A stretch of 64,000 bases of DNA from Flavimarina sp. Hel_I_48 (GCF_000733945.1 NZ_JPOL01000002.1:258001-322000), one strand, 5' to 3'; shown: positions 8,522-17,477, counted from the first letter of the stretch. The notes: generated from the letters alone by a model not told the origin. Made by a program: numbers and translations.

Positions 8522-9529
8522 CTAATAATCTAAAAGTCCCATACTGAATTCGTCATAAGGTGCACCGGTATCAGTTCCTAAAGGTACGATACTTTCCAGT
8601 TTTTGTAAGTCAGATTCGCTCAATACAATCTTACTTGCTTCGATATTCTGTTCAACATATTTTCTTCGTTTCGTTCCCGGAATCGGAACTATTCCTTTGC
8701 TGATAATCCAGGCCAAAGCCAGTTGCGAAGAGGTAATTTCTTTTTCTTTAGCTAATTCTTCAACCGCTTCCACGAGTTCTATATTTTTATGAAAATACTG
8801 CTCTTGAAAACGGGGAATTCCTCTTCGGAAATCATTTTTCGGCAAATCATCAATCGAACGGATTTGTCCAGATAAAAACCCTCTTCCTAACGGAGAATAC
8901 GCCACAAAACCAATTCCCAATTCATTAAAGGTGTTCAGGACACCTTTTTCCTCAACCGTTCTCTCAAACAAAGAATATTCACTTTGAACTGCTGTAATAG
9001 GATGAACAGCGTGCGCTCTTTTCACCGTTTCAGACGATACTTCGGATAAGCCGACATAACCAATTTTACCTTCTTTCACCAACTCAGACATCGCTTCAAC
9101 CGTTTCTTCGATAGGAGTGTTTTTATCGAGACGATGCATGTAATACAGGTCGATGTAATCGGTTTTTAGATATCTGAGGGAACGTTCCACCGATTTCTTT
9201 ACATATTCTTTGGTTCCGTTTATTTTCCAGGTCACATTGTCATTGTCGTCGATTTCCCAACCGAATTTTGTAGCGATAGTATAGTGCTCACGATTTTCTG
9301 CGATTGCTTTGGCAATAAGTTGTTCGTTTTTAAAAGGTCCATACAAATCTGCGGTATCGAGAAAACTCCCGCCCAGTTCCAAAGAACGATGAATGGTTGC
9401 AATGGCTTCTTTTTCATCGGTTTTACCATACATATCGGCCTCACCAAAACCTGTCATTCCCATACATCCCAAACCAATATTCGGGATAATTAAGCCCTGG
9501 CTTCCTAATTTAACTTGATTCAATTTCAT
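8522..9529 (-). CDS. Aldo/keto reductase
   Basis: The 335-residue TIM-barrel enzyme shows the full catalytic tetrad: Asp58 and Tyr63 in FLDTADLYG, Lys88 in ATKFG and His132 in YYMHR. The NADP-binding C-terminal motif is IPGTKRRKYVEQN. It matches the YakC/AKR13-like group that reduces aldehydes and ketones with NADPH in the cytoplasm. It is the first gene of a two-gene minus-strand operon with an AraC regulator, a layout common for stress-induced oxidoreductases. Confidence 0.92.
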   Translation of the reverse strand: MKLNQVKLGSQGLIIPNIGLGCMGMTGFGEADMYGKTDEKEAIATIHRSLELGGSFLDTADLYGPFKNEQLIAKAIAENREHYTIATKFGWEIDDNDNVTWKINGTKEYVKKSVERSLRYLKTDYIDLYYMHRLDKNTPIEETVEAMSELVKEGKIGYVGLSEVSSETVKRAHAVHPITAVQSEYSLFERTVEEKGVLNTFNELGIGFVAYSPLGRGFLSGQIRSIDDLPKNDFRRGIPRFQEQYFHKNIELVEAVEELAKEKEITSSQLALAWIISKGIVPIPGTKRRKYVEQNIEASKIVLSESDLQKLESIVPLGTDTGAPYDEFSMGLLDY

Positions 9530-9833
9530 AATGTTGATATTAATATTACAAAGGTGAAAAGAAAGCAGAAATAGAAAGTATGCAAAATGATGATTGTTGT
9601 ATGCAAACTACTGATGGCTCATTTTTTTCTTTTGATTAAATAGATCAATTTCCATAGAAGGAGAACCGGCTAGGTCATCATAGAGTTCTTATTAGGTCGC
9701 ACCTAATATTGGAAATAAAGAGGAAAACCGCCTTGAAGCGGTTTACATACGTGCGTGTTTTTAAAAAATTAAAGTCTTGTGCAACGGCAACCGTTGATGG
9801 CAAAAATTTTTTCGCAAAATTTCAAATTATACT
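9530..9833. other. Intergenic region with two small hairpins
   Basis: No gene is evident. AAACCGC and GCGGTTT form a 7-bp stem at 9725-9744, and CAACGG and CCGTTG form a 6-bp stem at 9782-9796. A TTTATTTGAACTTT box near 9833-9846 overlaps the last codons of the RelE-type gene on the other strand. The region resembles a degenerate spacer of the array. Confidence 0.4.
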
Positions 9834-10139
9834 TTATTTGAACTTTAGCAATTTGTTTATCTTTTCAGGATCATCAAAATTTCCCCAAAAATATTCAATT
9901 TCGATTGAGTCATTCAATATCCTATAAAACATAGTAGTATGCTTGGTAATAAAAGCTTCCCTACTGATGTTGTCATATTGTGAAACCTTGAACATTTCCG
10001 GATTCTTGACTATCAATTCAACAGTATGATCCACTTCGTCTACAAAATTAGTAGCAATCTCAATGGGCCAAATATCCAACAGGTAATCCACTATTGCGTT
10101 GAAGGACGTATCGGCTTTTCTGGTCCACGTGACTTTCAT
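9834..10139 (-). CDS. RelE/ParE-family toxin of a type II toxin-antitoxin pair
   Basis: The 101-residue protein begins MKVTWTRKADTSFNAIVDYL, the typical first strand and helix of the RelE/ParE fold, and later has TTMFYRILNDSIEIEYFWGN. Members are mRNA interferases or gyrase poisons, and which one applies is not resolved here. It overlaps the preceding antitoxin gene by 4 bases (ATGA). Its last three codons lie within a TTTGAACTTT spacer box on the other strand, so its C-terminus may have been set by the flanking repeat. Confidence 0.82.
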   Translation of the reverse strand: MKVTWTRKADTSFNAIVDYLLDIWPIEIATNFVDEVDHTVELIVKNPEMFKVSQYDNISREAFITKHTTMFYRILNDSIEIEYFWGNFDDPEKINKLLKFK

Positions 10140-10447
10140 GCACGGAGCTTTTTACGTACATCTTCCATAACATCCCTATGGTCTTTTGTCCTTCCATTCT
10201 TACTGTCCTCACGGCTGGCCCTCAAAGCTTCCCTAATTTCGAAAGCCTTTGCTTCTTCAGGAAAAAGGATATTTCCAAGTATCACCATTTCGTCAATGGT
10301 AAAATTCTTTTTTTTTATCTTGTTGTAGAATGTTGCACGGGAGATACCAAGTTGTTCTATAAGATACTCTTTCTTGAATTTGCTGTCATCGATATGAGCA
10401 TCAATTTCCTTAAGTAAATTTTGATAACCGTAGACTATTTCTAACAT
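10136..10447 (-). CDS. HTH antitoxin paired with the RelE/ParE-type toxin
   Basis: The 103-residue protein carries a helix-turn-helix in KEYLIEQLGISRATFYNKI (about 27-45) and an acidic/basic C-terminal tail (EDSKNGRTKDHRDV) suited to wrapping the toxin. It lies upstream of the toxin and overlaps it by 4 bases. Autoregulation is likely, because an A/T-rich palindrome lies just upstream of its start. Confidence 0.78.
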   Translation of the reverse strand: MLEIVYGYQNLLKEIDAHIDDSKFKKEYLIEQLGISRATFYNKIKKKNFTIDEMVILGNILFPEEAKAFEIREALRASREDSKNGRTKDHRDVMEDVRKKLRA

Positions 10448-10469
10448 TTTGGTATATATTTTTATATAT

Positions 10470-10507
10470 TATTAGACTAATATACTGAATAAATTGGAAT
10501 TAATTCC
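10470..10507 (-). promoter_or_regulatory. Candidate operator/promoter of the toxin-antitoxin operon
   Basis: A 13-base palindrome TATTAGACTAATA (10470-10482) and a second one GGAATTAATTCC (10496-10507) lie 23-60 bases upstream of the antitoxin start, in a run of TATAT steps. Such palindromes are typical binding sites for self-regulating HTH antitoxins. Confidence 0.45.
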
Positions 10508-10535
10508 GAATCGTACTTAAAAGAAAATCGTATTT

Positions 10536-10732
10536 CTCTCAACTGTGTTGAGAGTTTTTCCAAGTTTCAGAATCAAATCAAAAACAGCAGATACCGTCTG
10601 CTGTTTTTGATTTGAAATAATTTTAGGCAGACTTGAGCTCGCTCAAAATGGATTTTTTAAGCTTAAAGAACTACAGCGTAGACGATGGATAAACTTTAGA
10701 GGCCAAAATATTTCTCTCGACAGTGTTGAGAG
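10536..10732. repeat. Pair of near-identical hairpins in direct repeat
   Basis: CTCTCAAC-TGT-GTTGAGAG (10536-10554) and CTCTCGAC-AGT-GTTGAGAG (10714-10732) are 8-bp stems 178 bases apart, each preceded by ATTT and followed by TTT. They bracket a longer hairpin. They may be terminators or binding sites of a recombinase; the serine resolvase gene is 1.1 kb away. The role is unresolved. Confidence 0.5.
10575..10613. terminator. Very strong hairpin terminator
   Basis: A perfect 17-bp stem (AAATCAAAAACAGCAGA and its complement) has a 5-base loop TACCG and contains A- and T-runs on each side. It separates the YhcG nuclease gene from the toxin-antitoxin operon, both on the minus strand. Confidence 0.8.
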
Positions 10733-10757
10733 TTTCTAATATTGACCAATATGATTA

Positions 10758-11765
10758 TTAAAGTAGTTTTTTTCTTTCCAAATGCTCTCTAGCCTCTATC
10801 ATCGCACTGTGAAGTTTCGCTTCAAGCTCGTCCCTAGGCGGCAATTCAGTCCAATATTCAGCAACCATAATTCCCTCTTTACCCATCTCCAACAGTTCAA
10901 CCTGTTCATTACTTTTTTCCGCACAGAGTATGAGTCCGATAGCTGGGTTTTCTCCCTCCTGTTTCTCAAACCTGTTCAGCCATTTTAAATATAGTTCCAT
11001 CTGACCCTTATGGGCCGGGATAAATTTTCCTAATTTGAGTTCAATGGCCACCAAACGCTTTAATTTTCTATGGAAAAACAATAGGTCCAGATAAAAATCA
11101 TCCCCATCGAGGATCATTCTCTTCTGACGTTCGACAAAGGCAAAACCTTTGCCGAGTTCAAGGATAAACAGCTCCAGTTCTTTCAGGATCGCTTCTTCAA
11201 GATTATTCTCCATATAACCTTCCTTCAACCCTAAAAACTCTAAAAAATAGGGATCTTTGAAGCTCGTCTGTAGATCATCTGACTGCTCACTAAATTGGAT
11301 TTGTGCAATTTCCCTACGCTCAAATGCTTTTCTATCTATCTGATGCCGCAGCTCGTTCCTGCCCCATGTTTCTTCGGCTGCTTTTGACGCATAAAACATT
11401 CTGGCCCCGTCCTTTTTAAGTGGGAGCAATTCAATAAAATGCGACCAACTCAATTGTGTCGCCAGTTGCGACACAATCTCCAGATCGGGAAAAACCAGGG
11501 CCAATTGCATCATCCGCCTTACATTTCTTTCCGCGAAACTTCTACCATATCTAACTTCCAACTGCGCGGAGACTGCCACTACGGTTTCTTTGCCATATAC
11601 GGCGCGTTCATTGTCAAGAACAACATCATTGATCCTATTGCCCACCTGCCAATAGACCATGGTAAGTGTGCTGTTTACCTTGGCGGAAAGCTGCTTCCTT
11701 CCCCGCTCGATGATTTGGGAAATATCTTCAAATAAGATTGTTTTTATTTTTTCTTCCTCCAACAT
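10758..11765 (-). CDS. PDDEXK nuclease, YhcG/DUF1016 family
   Basis: The 335-residue protein has an N-terminal helical domain (WQVGNRINDVV, then YGRSFAERNVRRM) and a C-terminal PD-(D/E)XK nuclease core. The core shows DDFYLDLLFF (Asp227) and AIELKLG (Glu242, Lys244). This is the YhcG/DUF1016 layout. Family members are often carried on mobile DNA or near restriction systems, and some are thought to act in DNA repair or defence. It lies between a resolvase gene and a toxin-antitoxin pair and ends before a strong terminator. Confidence 0.88.
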   Translation of the reverse strand: MLEEEKIKTILFEDISQIIERGRKQLSAKVNSTLTMVYWQVGNRINDVVLDNERAVYGKETVVAVSAQLEVRYGRSFAERNVRRMMQLALVFPDLEIVSQLATQLSWSHFIELLPLKKDGARMFYASKAAEETWGRNELRHQIDRKAFERREIAQIQFSEQSDDLQTSFKDPYFLEFLGLKEGYMENNLEEAILKELELFILELGKGFAFVERQKRMILDGDDFYLDLLFFHRKLKRLVAIELKLGKFIPAHKGQMELYLKWLNRFEKQEGENPAIGLILCAEKSNEQVELLEMGKEGIMVAEYWTELPPRDELEAKLHSAMIEAREHLERKKLL

Positions 11766-11848
11766 ATTGATTTAAATTTTCAAAACTTTTCTAAAAGCAT
11801 TTATGTTGCTGTTTATCTATTCTATGGAAACTGACGAAAAATGCGAGG

Positions 11849-12463
11849 TCATTGTGTTTTCCCATAGGATCTAACTTCCCCTTGGAGACCCCTAATTCGC
11901 AAATATTTGTAATAGGTTGCCCGGGATATTTTCAATTGCGAGCAGATTTCGGAAACAGTTAGTTTCCCATCCCTGAAATACTCTTCGCAAAGTACAGCCT
12001 TTTGTTGGTTCTTTTTACTGAGTCCCTTGGGCGCTCCCAGCACGATTCCCCGTTGCTTGGCAGATTCCATGCCCGCCTTTGTGCGCTCTATAATGATATC
12101 CCGCTCCAACTGGGCCAGCGCAGCGAACATATTGATCAGAAATTTACTGTGAGAGGACTGTTTAGTGGTATCTATGAAAGGCTCGGTTATGCTCTTGAAC
12201 TTTACCCCCTTTTCCTCAAGCTCGGTCATCAGCTTTGTAAAATGGATAAGGCTCCTGGCCAACCGGTCCAGTTTCCAGACAATAATGGTATCACCGCTAC
12301 GTACGAAGTCCCAAAGTTTATTGAGACTCTTTCTATCTTCGGCCGTACTGGATACCTTATCGGTATAGATATTCTTTTCCAGTACGCCCTCTTTGAGGAG
12401 CGCGTCCATCTGAAGATTGAGGGACTGATCCAATGTACTTACCCTAGCGTATCCAAAAACCAT
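11849..12463 (-). CDS. Serine recombinase (resolvase/invertase family)
   Basis: The 204-residue small serine recombinase has the nucleophile Ser9 in YARVST, Arg67 and Arg70 in WKLDRLARS, and the E-helix region LAQLERDIIIERTKAG. A C-terminal helix-turn-helix reads KLTVSEICSQLKISRATYYKYL. It could resolve cointegrates or invert DNA. Its target site is not known, but the paired hairpins near 10.5-10.7 kb are candidates. It marks the edge between the integrase-led segment and the cassette array. Confidence 0.92.
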   Translation of the reverse strand: MVFGYARVSTLDQSLNLQMDALLKEGVLEKNIYTDKVSSTAEDRKSLNKLWDFVRSGDTIIVWKLDRLARSLIHFTKLMTELEEKGVKFKSITEPFIDTTKQSSHSKFLINMFAALAQLERDIIIERTKAGMESAKQRGIVLGAPKGLSKKNQQKAVLCEEYFRDGKLTVSEICSQLKISRATYYKYLRIRGLQGEVRSYGKTQ

Positions 12464-12570
12464 GACTGAAAGTTTAAATAAAGGTCAAAGTAAAAACTTT
12501 TTATTTAGTACGGCAAATTAAACTTTAAGAACATAGTGATATCCAAGAACCAAATATTGTCTAAATATAC

Positions 12571-12678
12571 CTTCCTTTAAATGAACTTTTAAAAGCTAAT
12601 TAATTTGTATCTTATCATTATAATCAAAATTCACTAAATTGTTTAATATAATGGTTATAAGGGTAACTTTATTCTTAT
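12571..12678 (+). repeat. Array spacer: L-module end plus S leader
   Basis: CTTCCTTTAAATGAACTTTT (12571-12590) is the 3' end of the L module; the rest of L is missing. An S leader follows, nearly the same as that at 47470-47556 (both contain AATCAAAATTCACTAAATTG). Its hairpin at 12657-12678 pairs ATAAGGGTAA with TTATTCTTAT around a 2-base loop, keeping 10 pairs by using two G-T wobbles. It is the first spacer of the array and precedes the gene at 12719. Confidence 0.75.
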
Positions 12679-12718
12679 CGATATGCTAGTCCGAATGCAA
12701 AAAAAGTAAAATGATTTA

Positions 12719-13693
12719 ATGATAAACTTATATTGGCCGATTTATAAAAATCTTGAAAAAGAATTAGTTGAATTATCTAATCTTATCCACTTTGACGATG
12801 AACAACTTTCAGTTTATTCTGTCAAAATATCAGAATTGCTGATTAGGTGCTCGGTCGAGATAGAAGCCATTGCAAAAGATCTTTACTTGCATAACGGTGG
12901 AGTTAAACCAAATAACAATGATTTATATTTCGACACCGATTGTCTGAAGTTTTTAGAAGAAAAATGGAATTTAAGTGAAAAGAAAATTGCGATAAGTTCT
13001 TCAAATTTCTTTTTTTTAAAAATAGAAAATCGAGTGCTGAGTCCTTTAAAAAAAGCGTTTAAAAGAGGTTCTAGTGGTTCTAACTGGAAAAAAGCCTATC
13101 AAGCTGTCAAACACAATAGAACGGCAAATCTACAAAAAGGAAATATTGAAAATTTAATTCAGGCAATGGCGGCATTGTTCATTTTGAATTTATATTTCAG
13201 AAATGATGTTTTCGAATTAAAAAGAAATAATAGCGTGGACTTTGCAGAAAATCTATCTTCTATTTTTAATATTAAAGTCCACACTTGGAGAGGTGATGAT
13301 AACAGGAAAGATTCTTACGTAACGCAAGAAGATTTCATAGAGTGCGTCTATTTAGTGAAATGGACTGACGACTATAAAAGTAAAATGAATACTTTCGTAA
13401 AAGAACAGAATAAGCATCTTAATGAACTGATTTTCAAACACCCAAAAGTAGTCGAATTTATAAATAAGGAATTCATAGTCAACGGTCAGCTAAAGCAGGT
13501 AGAATTCGGAAAATTTATGGAAAATAGAGATTATTTTAAGTTTATAGATATGAAAAAAGAGTATGGTTCTATGATCAATCTAGCTGCTCAAAAGGCTAAA
13601 GAAAACCTTAGTTTTGATTGGTCCATACCATCAGAGTTCGAAGCAATTTTGAACAAGAATGAAGAGATATATAAAATAAAGCCCAGTCACTAA
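12719..13693 (+). CDS. Unidentified cargo protein, HEPN-like helical protein
   Basis: The 324-residue protein has no signal peptide or membrane segment. It is helical, with WPIYKNLEKELVELSNLIHF at the start and a conserved-looking AYQAVKHNRTANLQKGN followed by LIQAMAALFILNLYF (about 144-176). That layout recalls HEPN-type proteins, but the canonical R-x4-6-H motif is not seen, so I give no function. It lies alone behind an S-type leader and is followed by degenerate spacer (TTTAAATGGACTTT near 13748). It is probably one cassette. Confidence 0.6.
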   Translation: MINLYWPIYKNLEKELVELSNLIHFDDEQLSVYSVKISELLIRCSVEIEAIAKDLYLHNGGVKPNNNDLYFDTDCLKFLEEKWNLSEKKIAISSSNFFFLKIENRVLSPLKKAFKRGSSGSNWKKAYQAVKHNRTANLQKGNIENLIQAMAALFILNLYFRNDVFELKRNNSVDFAENLSSIFNIKVHTWRGDDNRKDSYVTQEDFIECVYLVKWTDDYKSKMNTFVKEQNKHLNELIFKHPKVVEFINKEFIVNGQLKQVEFGKFMENRDYFKFIDMKKEYGSMINLAAQKAKENLSFDWSIPSEFEAILNKNEEIYKIKPSH

Positions 13694-13935
13694 TAAAGAA
13701 CAACACAATTACTGAATACCTTGCAAAAATGACATTTTTGAGTAGGTTTAAATGGACTTTACAAAGTTCATTGCTCATGTCTACTATTAGGCACTTTAAG
13801 AATATTATGGAAGGGGGGGATGTTAAAATTTTTACCACTCTTTTAGGTATTGTATTGGTACGCTTATCTATACACTAGCTACAGTTTAAGGTAACATTTA
13901 GGCTTTATAATCGTCATTATAGAAACCAATAAAAA

Positions 13936-15381
13936 ATGTCAAAAAAAACTATCTTAAACTTACTAGTAGCATTAGTATTATTATTTAATCATAATAATAT
14001 TTTGGGTCAACAACTTGAAATTAAACCTTACCAATTCATAACAGCGTCAAATGATACAGTTCAAGCAGAAAAAGGAACATTTAAAGTAAAAGAAAACAGG
14101 GAAAAACCCTCCTCTGATTCTATTCAATTATCGTTCATAAGATTTAAAAGCACTAACTCACACCCTTCAAGTCCAATTGTCTATTTGTCCGGAGGACCTG
14201 GCGGTTCTGGTTCAGTTACAGCCAAACATGAACGATTTGAGCTTTTTATGAAATTACGACAAGTTGCTGATGTAATCGCATTTGACCAAAGAGGAACTGG
14301 AATGTCCGATAAATTGACCGAGTGTCCATTTAAACTTGATGTTCCAATATCCCAACCAATAACAAAAGAAGATTATTTAAAAAAAACAACTGAAAATCTA
14401 AAAGAATGTAAATCATTTTGGGATTCCCACAATGTTGATTTAGCAGCATATAATACAACTGATAGTGCCAAAGATTTGGATGCACTTAGAAGGGTTTTGA
14501 ATGTAGATAAAATATCTCTTTGGGGTATTAGTTATGGTTCACATTTGGGTTTTGAATACATAAGACTTTTTGAAAAAAATATTGAAAAAGTGGTTTTGGC
14601 AAGTTTAGAAGGACCTGATGAAACTTTGAGATTACCGACAAAAACTGACTCATTTTTAGACCAAATATGCGAACGCGCAAAAGATAATTATGGACAAACT
14701 CCCAAATATCCTGATCTAAAAAAGAAAATAATTGAAGTTCATAAAAATTTAAAAGAAGAATCCATAATAGTTGAAATAGAAGGTGACAAAGGAGAAAAAA
14801 TAAAGGTTGGAATCTCTGAATTTGAACTACAGCTTGCAATTACCGCTATCTACTTAAGAGATCCCGTAATGTCAAAGAAAATCCCAAGTTTATATTCACA
14901 AATGCAACAAGGAGATTTTTCAGAAATAGGACCAATGGTAAAACTTATAAAACAATCTATTTCAGAACCTGAAAATCCGATGTCATTCGCAATGGATATG
15001 CAAAGTGGTGCTTCCGATGCCAGAAAGAAACGAATCAAGGAAGAATTGAAAACTTCGTTGCTTGGAGATGGCATTAATTATTTAATGTTGGATTGGATTG
15101 ATGAACTCAATTATTTTCATCTTCCCGAAGAATTCAGAAAGCTTAAGGACAACCATGTAAACGCACTACTGTTAAGCGGAAAAGTGGATGGAAGAACTTA
15201 TCTATCTTCGGCTGTCGAAATTGCCAAGTCATTTAAAAATGGACAACATATTATAATTGATAATGCAGGACATAATTTATTTATACTATCGCCAATTATA
15301 GGGGATTTGGTGCTCGAATTTTTAAAAGGAAAAGAATTGAATGTTAGTGAGATAACTCTTAAACCAGTTACATTTGAATAA
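13936..15381 (+). CDS. Secreted alpha/beta hydrolase, tripeptidyl-aminopeptidase/prolyl-aminopeptidase-like
   Basis: A signal peptide covers about residues 1-25. The oxyanion segment GGPGGSG is at 86-92, FDQRGTGMSD at 117-125, and the nucleophile elbow GISYG at 197-201 (Ser199). Near the C-terminus GKVDGRT and DNAGHN supply the likely Asp and His. This is the layout of S33-type aminopeptidases of about 480 residues, expected to act in the periplasm on peptides or small esters. It is a single-gene cassette whose leader near 13850-13900 is a weak S relative. Confidence 0.87.
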   Translation: MSKKTILNLLVALVLLFNHNNILGQQLEIKPYQFITASNDTVQAEKGTFKVKENREKPSSDSIQLSFIRFKSTNSHPSSPIVYLSGGPGGSGSVTAKHERFELFMKLRQVADVIAFDQRGTGMSDKLTECPFKLDVPISQPITKEDYLKKTTENLKECKSFWDSHNVDLAAYNTTDSAKDLDALRRVLNVDKISLWGISYGSHLGFEYIRLFEKNIEKVVLASLEGPDETLRLPTKTDSFLDQICERAKDNYGQTPKYPDLKKKIIEVHKNLKEESIIVEIEGDKGEKIKVGISEFELQLAITAIYLRDPVMSKKIPSLYSQMQQGDFSEIGPMVKLIKQSISEPENPMSFAMDMQSGASDARKKRIKEELKTSLLGDGINYLMLDWIDELNYFHLPEEFRKLKDNHVNALLLSGKVDGRTYLSSAVEIAKSFKNGQHIIIDNAGHNLFILSPIIGDLVLEFLKGKELNVSEITLKPVTFE

Positions 15382-15455
15382 ACAAATGTGGCTGGAATAT
15401 CGCGGGTAAAAACCAACCTCTAATCGAACTTTAATAAATGGTGTGGAAAGATATT

Positions 15456-15500
15456 TTAGGTATACTTAAACCCATATTTATCCATACATTGATCGCTATT
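15456..15500 (+). repeat. Fused spacer: L-module start joined to S-module tail
   Basis: TTAGGTATACTTAAACCCA, a typical L-module start, runs directly into TATTTATCCATACATTG, a typical S tail, with the ~250 bases that normally lie between them missing. It precedes the Coa1-family gene and is a clear deletion derivative of the array spacer. Confidence 0.6.
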
Positions 15501-15545
15501 TAACAAAATCGTTCAAGAAATAAAATTTTAGAAAATTATTAAAAA

Positions 15546-15992
15546 ATGAATGACAATTTAATTGAACAAAAAAGTTGGTGGGGATCCAATTGGAAATGGC
15601 TTGTTCCGGTAAGTGGAATAATCTTGTTTGTAATTGCAATGTTCTTTTCTTCTGGAATGGACGGAATAACCACTGATTTGGTTCAGGCATATGCGGATAC
15701 CGAACTTTACGAAAATGCGCTTGAAAAGGTAAAATCTGATAAAAGAGTGACAGAATTACTTGGCGGAATTAAACCGATTGACAACCTTGCAATATTGGAA
15801 GGATTTTTAGAATATAGTAATGACAATAAAACTGTGAACTCATCCATTCGCATAGTGGGAGATAAAGGAAAGGCGAGTTTGGATATTTCTGCAGACAAAT
15901 TGAATGGCGAATGGAACTACACAAAAATAAACGTCAGAATTAAAAAGCCACCAGAGAAAAAACAAACTATTGAAATTGTAACAGCAGAATAA
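15546..15992 (+). CDS. Coa1-family (cytochrome oxidase assembly factor 1-like) membrane protein
   Basis: The 148-residue protein has a single N-terminal membrane segment (about 18-38, WLVPVSGIILFVIAMFF). A soluble domain follows with the Coa1 pattern: repeated short strands around LGGIKPIDNL, NSSIRIVGDKGKASLDI and LNGEWNYTKINVRI. Family members are named for a mitochondrial oxidase assembly factor, but bacterial homologues are common and mostly uncharacterised. It is a single-gene cassette. Confidence 0.72.
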   Translation: MNDNLIEQKSWWGSNWKWLVPVSGIILFVIAMFFSSGMDGITTDLVQAYADTELYENALEKVKSDKRVTELLGGIKPIDNLAILEGFLEYSNDNKTVNSSIRIVGDKGKASLDISADKLNGEWNYTKINVRIKKPPEKKQTIEIVTAE

Positions 15993-16072
15993 AAACGGTC
16001 GTTAAAATGAAAATAGTTCACCGATTTCATTTTATAAAATTTGAGCTAAGAAATCTATAATCCAATTTATTT

Positions 16073-16102
16073 TGTAGCCTTACATTTTCGGGGAAGCCTA
16101 CA
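16073..16102. mobile_element. 30-bp scar made of two IS3-type ends back to back
   Basis: TGTAGCCTTAC at the left matches the right end of the complete IS at 56366-57594. TTTTCGGGGAAGCCTACA at the right is the reverse complement of its left end. Nothing but these two ends remains, so this looks like an internally deleted copy of the same IS family. Confidence 0.65.
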
Positions 16103-16129
16103 ATTTCAAGAAACATACAGTTTCATTTT

Positions 16130-16265
16130 GGTTTACTTTAACCCACCTTTAAATGAACTTTAGAAAGTCAATAAAATGAATACAATATTATAGTAATGAA
16201 AATTGGTTAAATTGGTCATTATGTAGAAAACATAAAGGTGCCGATAAGTTTAGCCGTAGGTTAAG
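16130..16265 (+). repeat. Array spacer: internally deleted L module plus S leader
   Basis: The L start GGTTTACTTTAACCCA (16130-16145) is joined directly to the L end CCTTTAAATGAACTTT (to 16162), so about 170 bases of the module are missing. An S-type leader follows (ATTGGTTAAATTGGTCATTA near 16202), but its hairpin is poor. It precedes the gene at 16304. Confidence 0.7.
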
Positions 16266-16303
16266 AACAAAATCTCGCGAGATTTATTTCAAATAACTAT
16301 TAA

Positions 16304-17176
16304 ATGCTGACAGAATTAAACGAAAACAAATTAATTCAAATCCGAATTCATCTGAAAAATATTATAAAGGAAGGATCTCAATTAATAGAAGAAAACAGTT
16401 CACATTTTAATATTTATCAAAGCCTTTTTAGAAGATATATTTATGCTTTTGAATCTCTAATAATTTTAACAAAAGATTTTGACCACACTAAAACTCATCG
16501 AGCACAATCAATTGCAGTAATTCTTAGAGCTAATTTACTGGACACACTAATAATAATTTATTTAAAAACATTCCAATTTGAGAAAGAGAGAGGTGCAGAT
16601 ATTGAAAAAGTTAAATACCAAAATGAAATAGACAAACTTTACTCAGAACAAATAAGAAGGTTTATTACAATTTCAGAACCTGATAAGAAAATACCGACTT
16701 ACAACCATAAGAAATTTTGCGAAATGGTTGATAAAATTCGCAAAACATTCGATTACCTTTTTAATGATGAAATTGATATAGATTACAATAAACCTAGTAA
16801 ATCGATGAAATTTAAGTCAAGCGATGATATAACAAATAAAATCATAAGGAAAAGATTAGATAATTATTCAGCACAACTTAAAGACTATAATTACTTACAA
16901 ATCTTTTCATTATATGATATCTACTCAAAATACGATCATTTTGGAGTGGCTTCAATGACTTTGGAGTATAACACCACAAATGAAATTTGTGATCATATGT
17001 TTTGGTCAATTTTTCATATCACAGATGGAATCACCTTTTGCATTGATTTATTAAATAGTGAGGTCTCTAGTGAATCAGATTTTAAGAATATTCACTACGA
17101 ATTAAGCTGTTTGAGAGGAGTAGTTTATACCGAGCATTTATATTTAAGCCCGAAATATAAAGAAGATAACAAATAA
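16304..17176 (+). CDS. Unidentified cargo protein, DUF5677-like helical
   Basis: The 290-residue soluble helical protein has no signal peptide. The segment RAQSIAVILRANLLDTLIII (about 66-85) resembles the helical core of DUF5677-like proteins and of the truncated gene at 55753 (IQVLVRTAIENYLVQNYL). The C-terminal half has YSKYDHFGV and HMFWSIFHITDG. The function is unknown. It is a lone plus-strand gene behind a deleted L/S spacer. Confidence 0.6.
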   Translation: MLTELNENKLIQIRIHLKNIIKEGSQLIEENSSHFNIYQSLFRRYIYAFESLIILTKDFDHTKTHRAQSIAVILRANLLDTLIIIYLKTFQFEKERGADIEKVKYQNEIDKLYSEQIRRFITISEPDKKIPTYNHKKFCEMVDKIRKTFDYLFNDEIDIDYNKPSKSMKFKSSDDITNKIIRKRLDNYSAQLKDYNYLQIFSLYDIYSKYDHFGVASMTLEYNTTNEICDHMFWSIFHITDGITFCIDLLNSEVSSESDFKNIHYELSCLRGVVYTEHLYLSPKYKEDNK

Positions 17177-17302
17177 ATTATTTGCGTAACATCGGTTATG
17201 GCAAATTTTGGATTTTATCAAAAAAAAGTAACTTAGGAAACCAAACAACAGAAAGTTCGATCCGACAAATTCGCATCCCTATTCTCGCTACTTGTTTATA
17301 AA

Positions 17303-17460
17303 TGACCTCCTACCTATAAACTGGACCATTTGAAAGTTCGTTAAAATAGACTTTTGGGATCGTTTATAAATCTGAAAGTCATGCTACTATAAAATTGATT
17401 AAATTGATCAGTATTTGCTAGAAATAAAAGTATTGGTACTTTTATCCATACGTTGTTCGT
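17303..17460 (+). repeat. Solo IS end followed by an S leader
   Basis: TGACCTCCTACCTATAAACT (from 17303) belongs to a second IS-end family, also seen at 19730 and 58803. It is followed at 17391-17460 by an S leader (AAATTGATTAAATTGATCAG). Its hairpin AAAAGTA-TTGG-TACTTTT (17426-17443) and the tail TATCCATACGTTGTTC precede the gene at 17478. Confidence 0.7.
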
Positions 17461-17477
17461 AATTAAAAAAAACGATA

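Noticed and set aside
4289..12463. A classical integron integrase (IntI) for the cassette array
   Set aside because: The tyrosine recombinase is of the Bacteroidetes conjugative-element type (Arm-binding plus SAM-like domains, Ser in place of the first Arg). The IntI-specific patch is not seen, and the other recombinase is a serine resolvase.
12719..13693. A HEPN RNase toxin
   Set aside because: The protein is helical and HEPN-like in style, but the R-x4-6-H catalytic motif was not found, so no toxin call is made.
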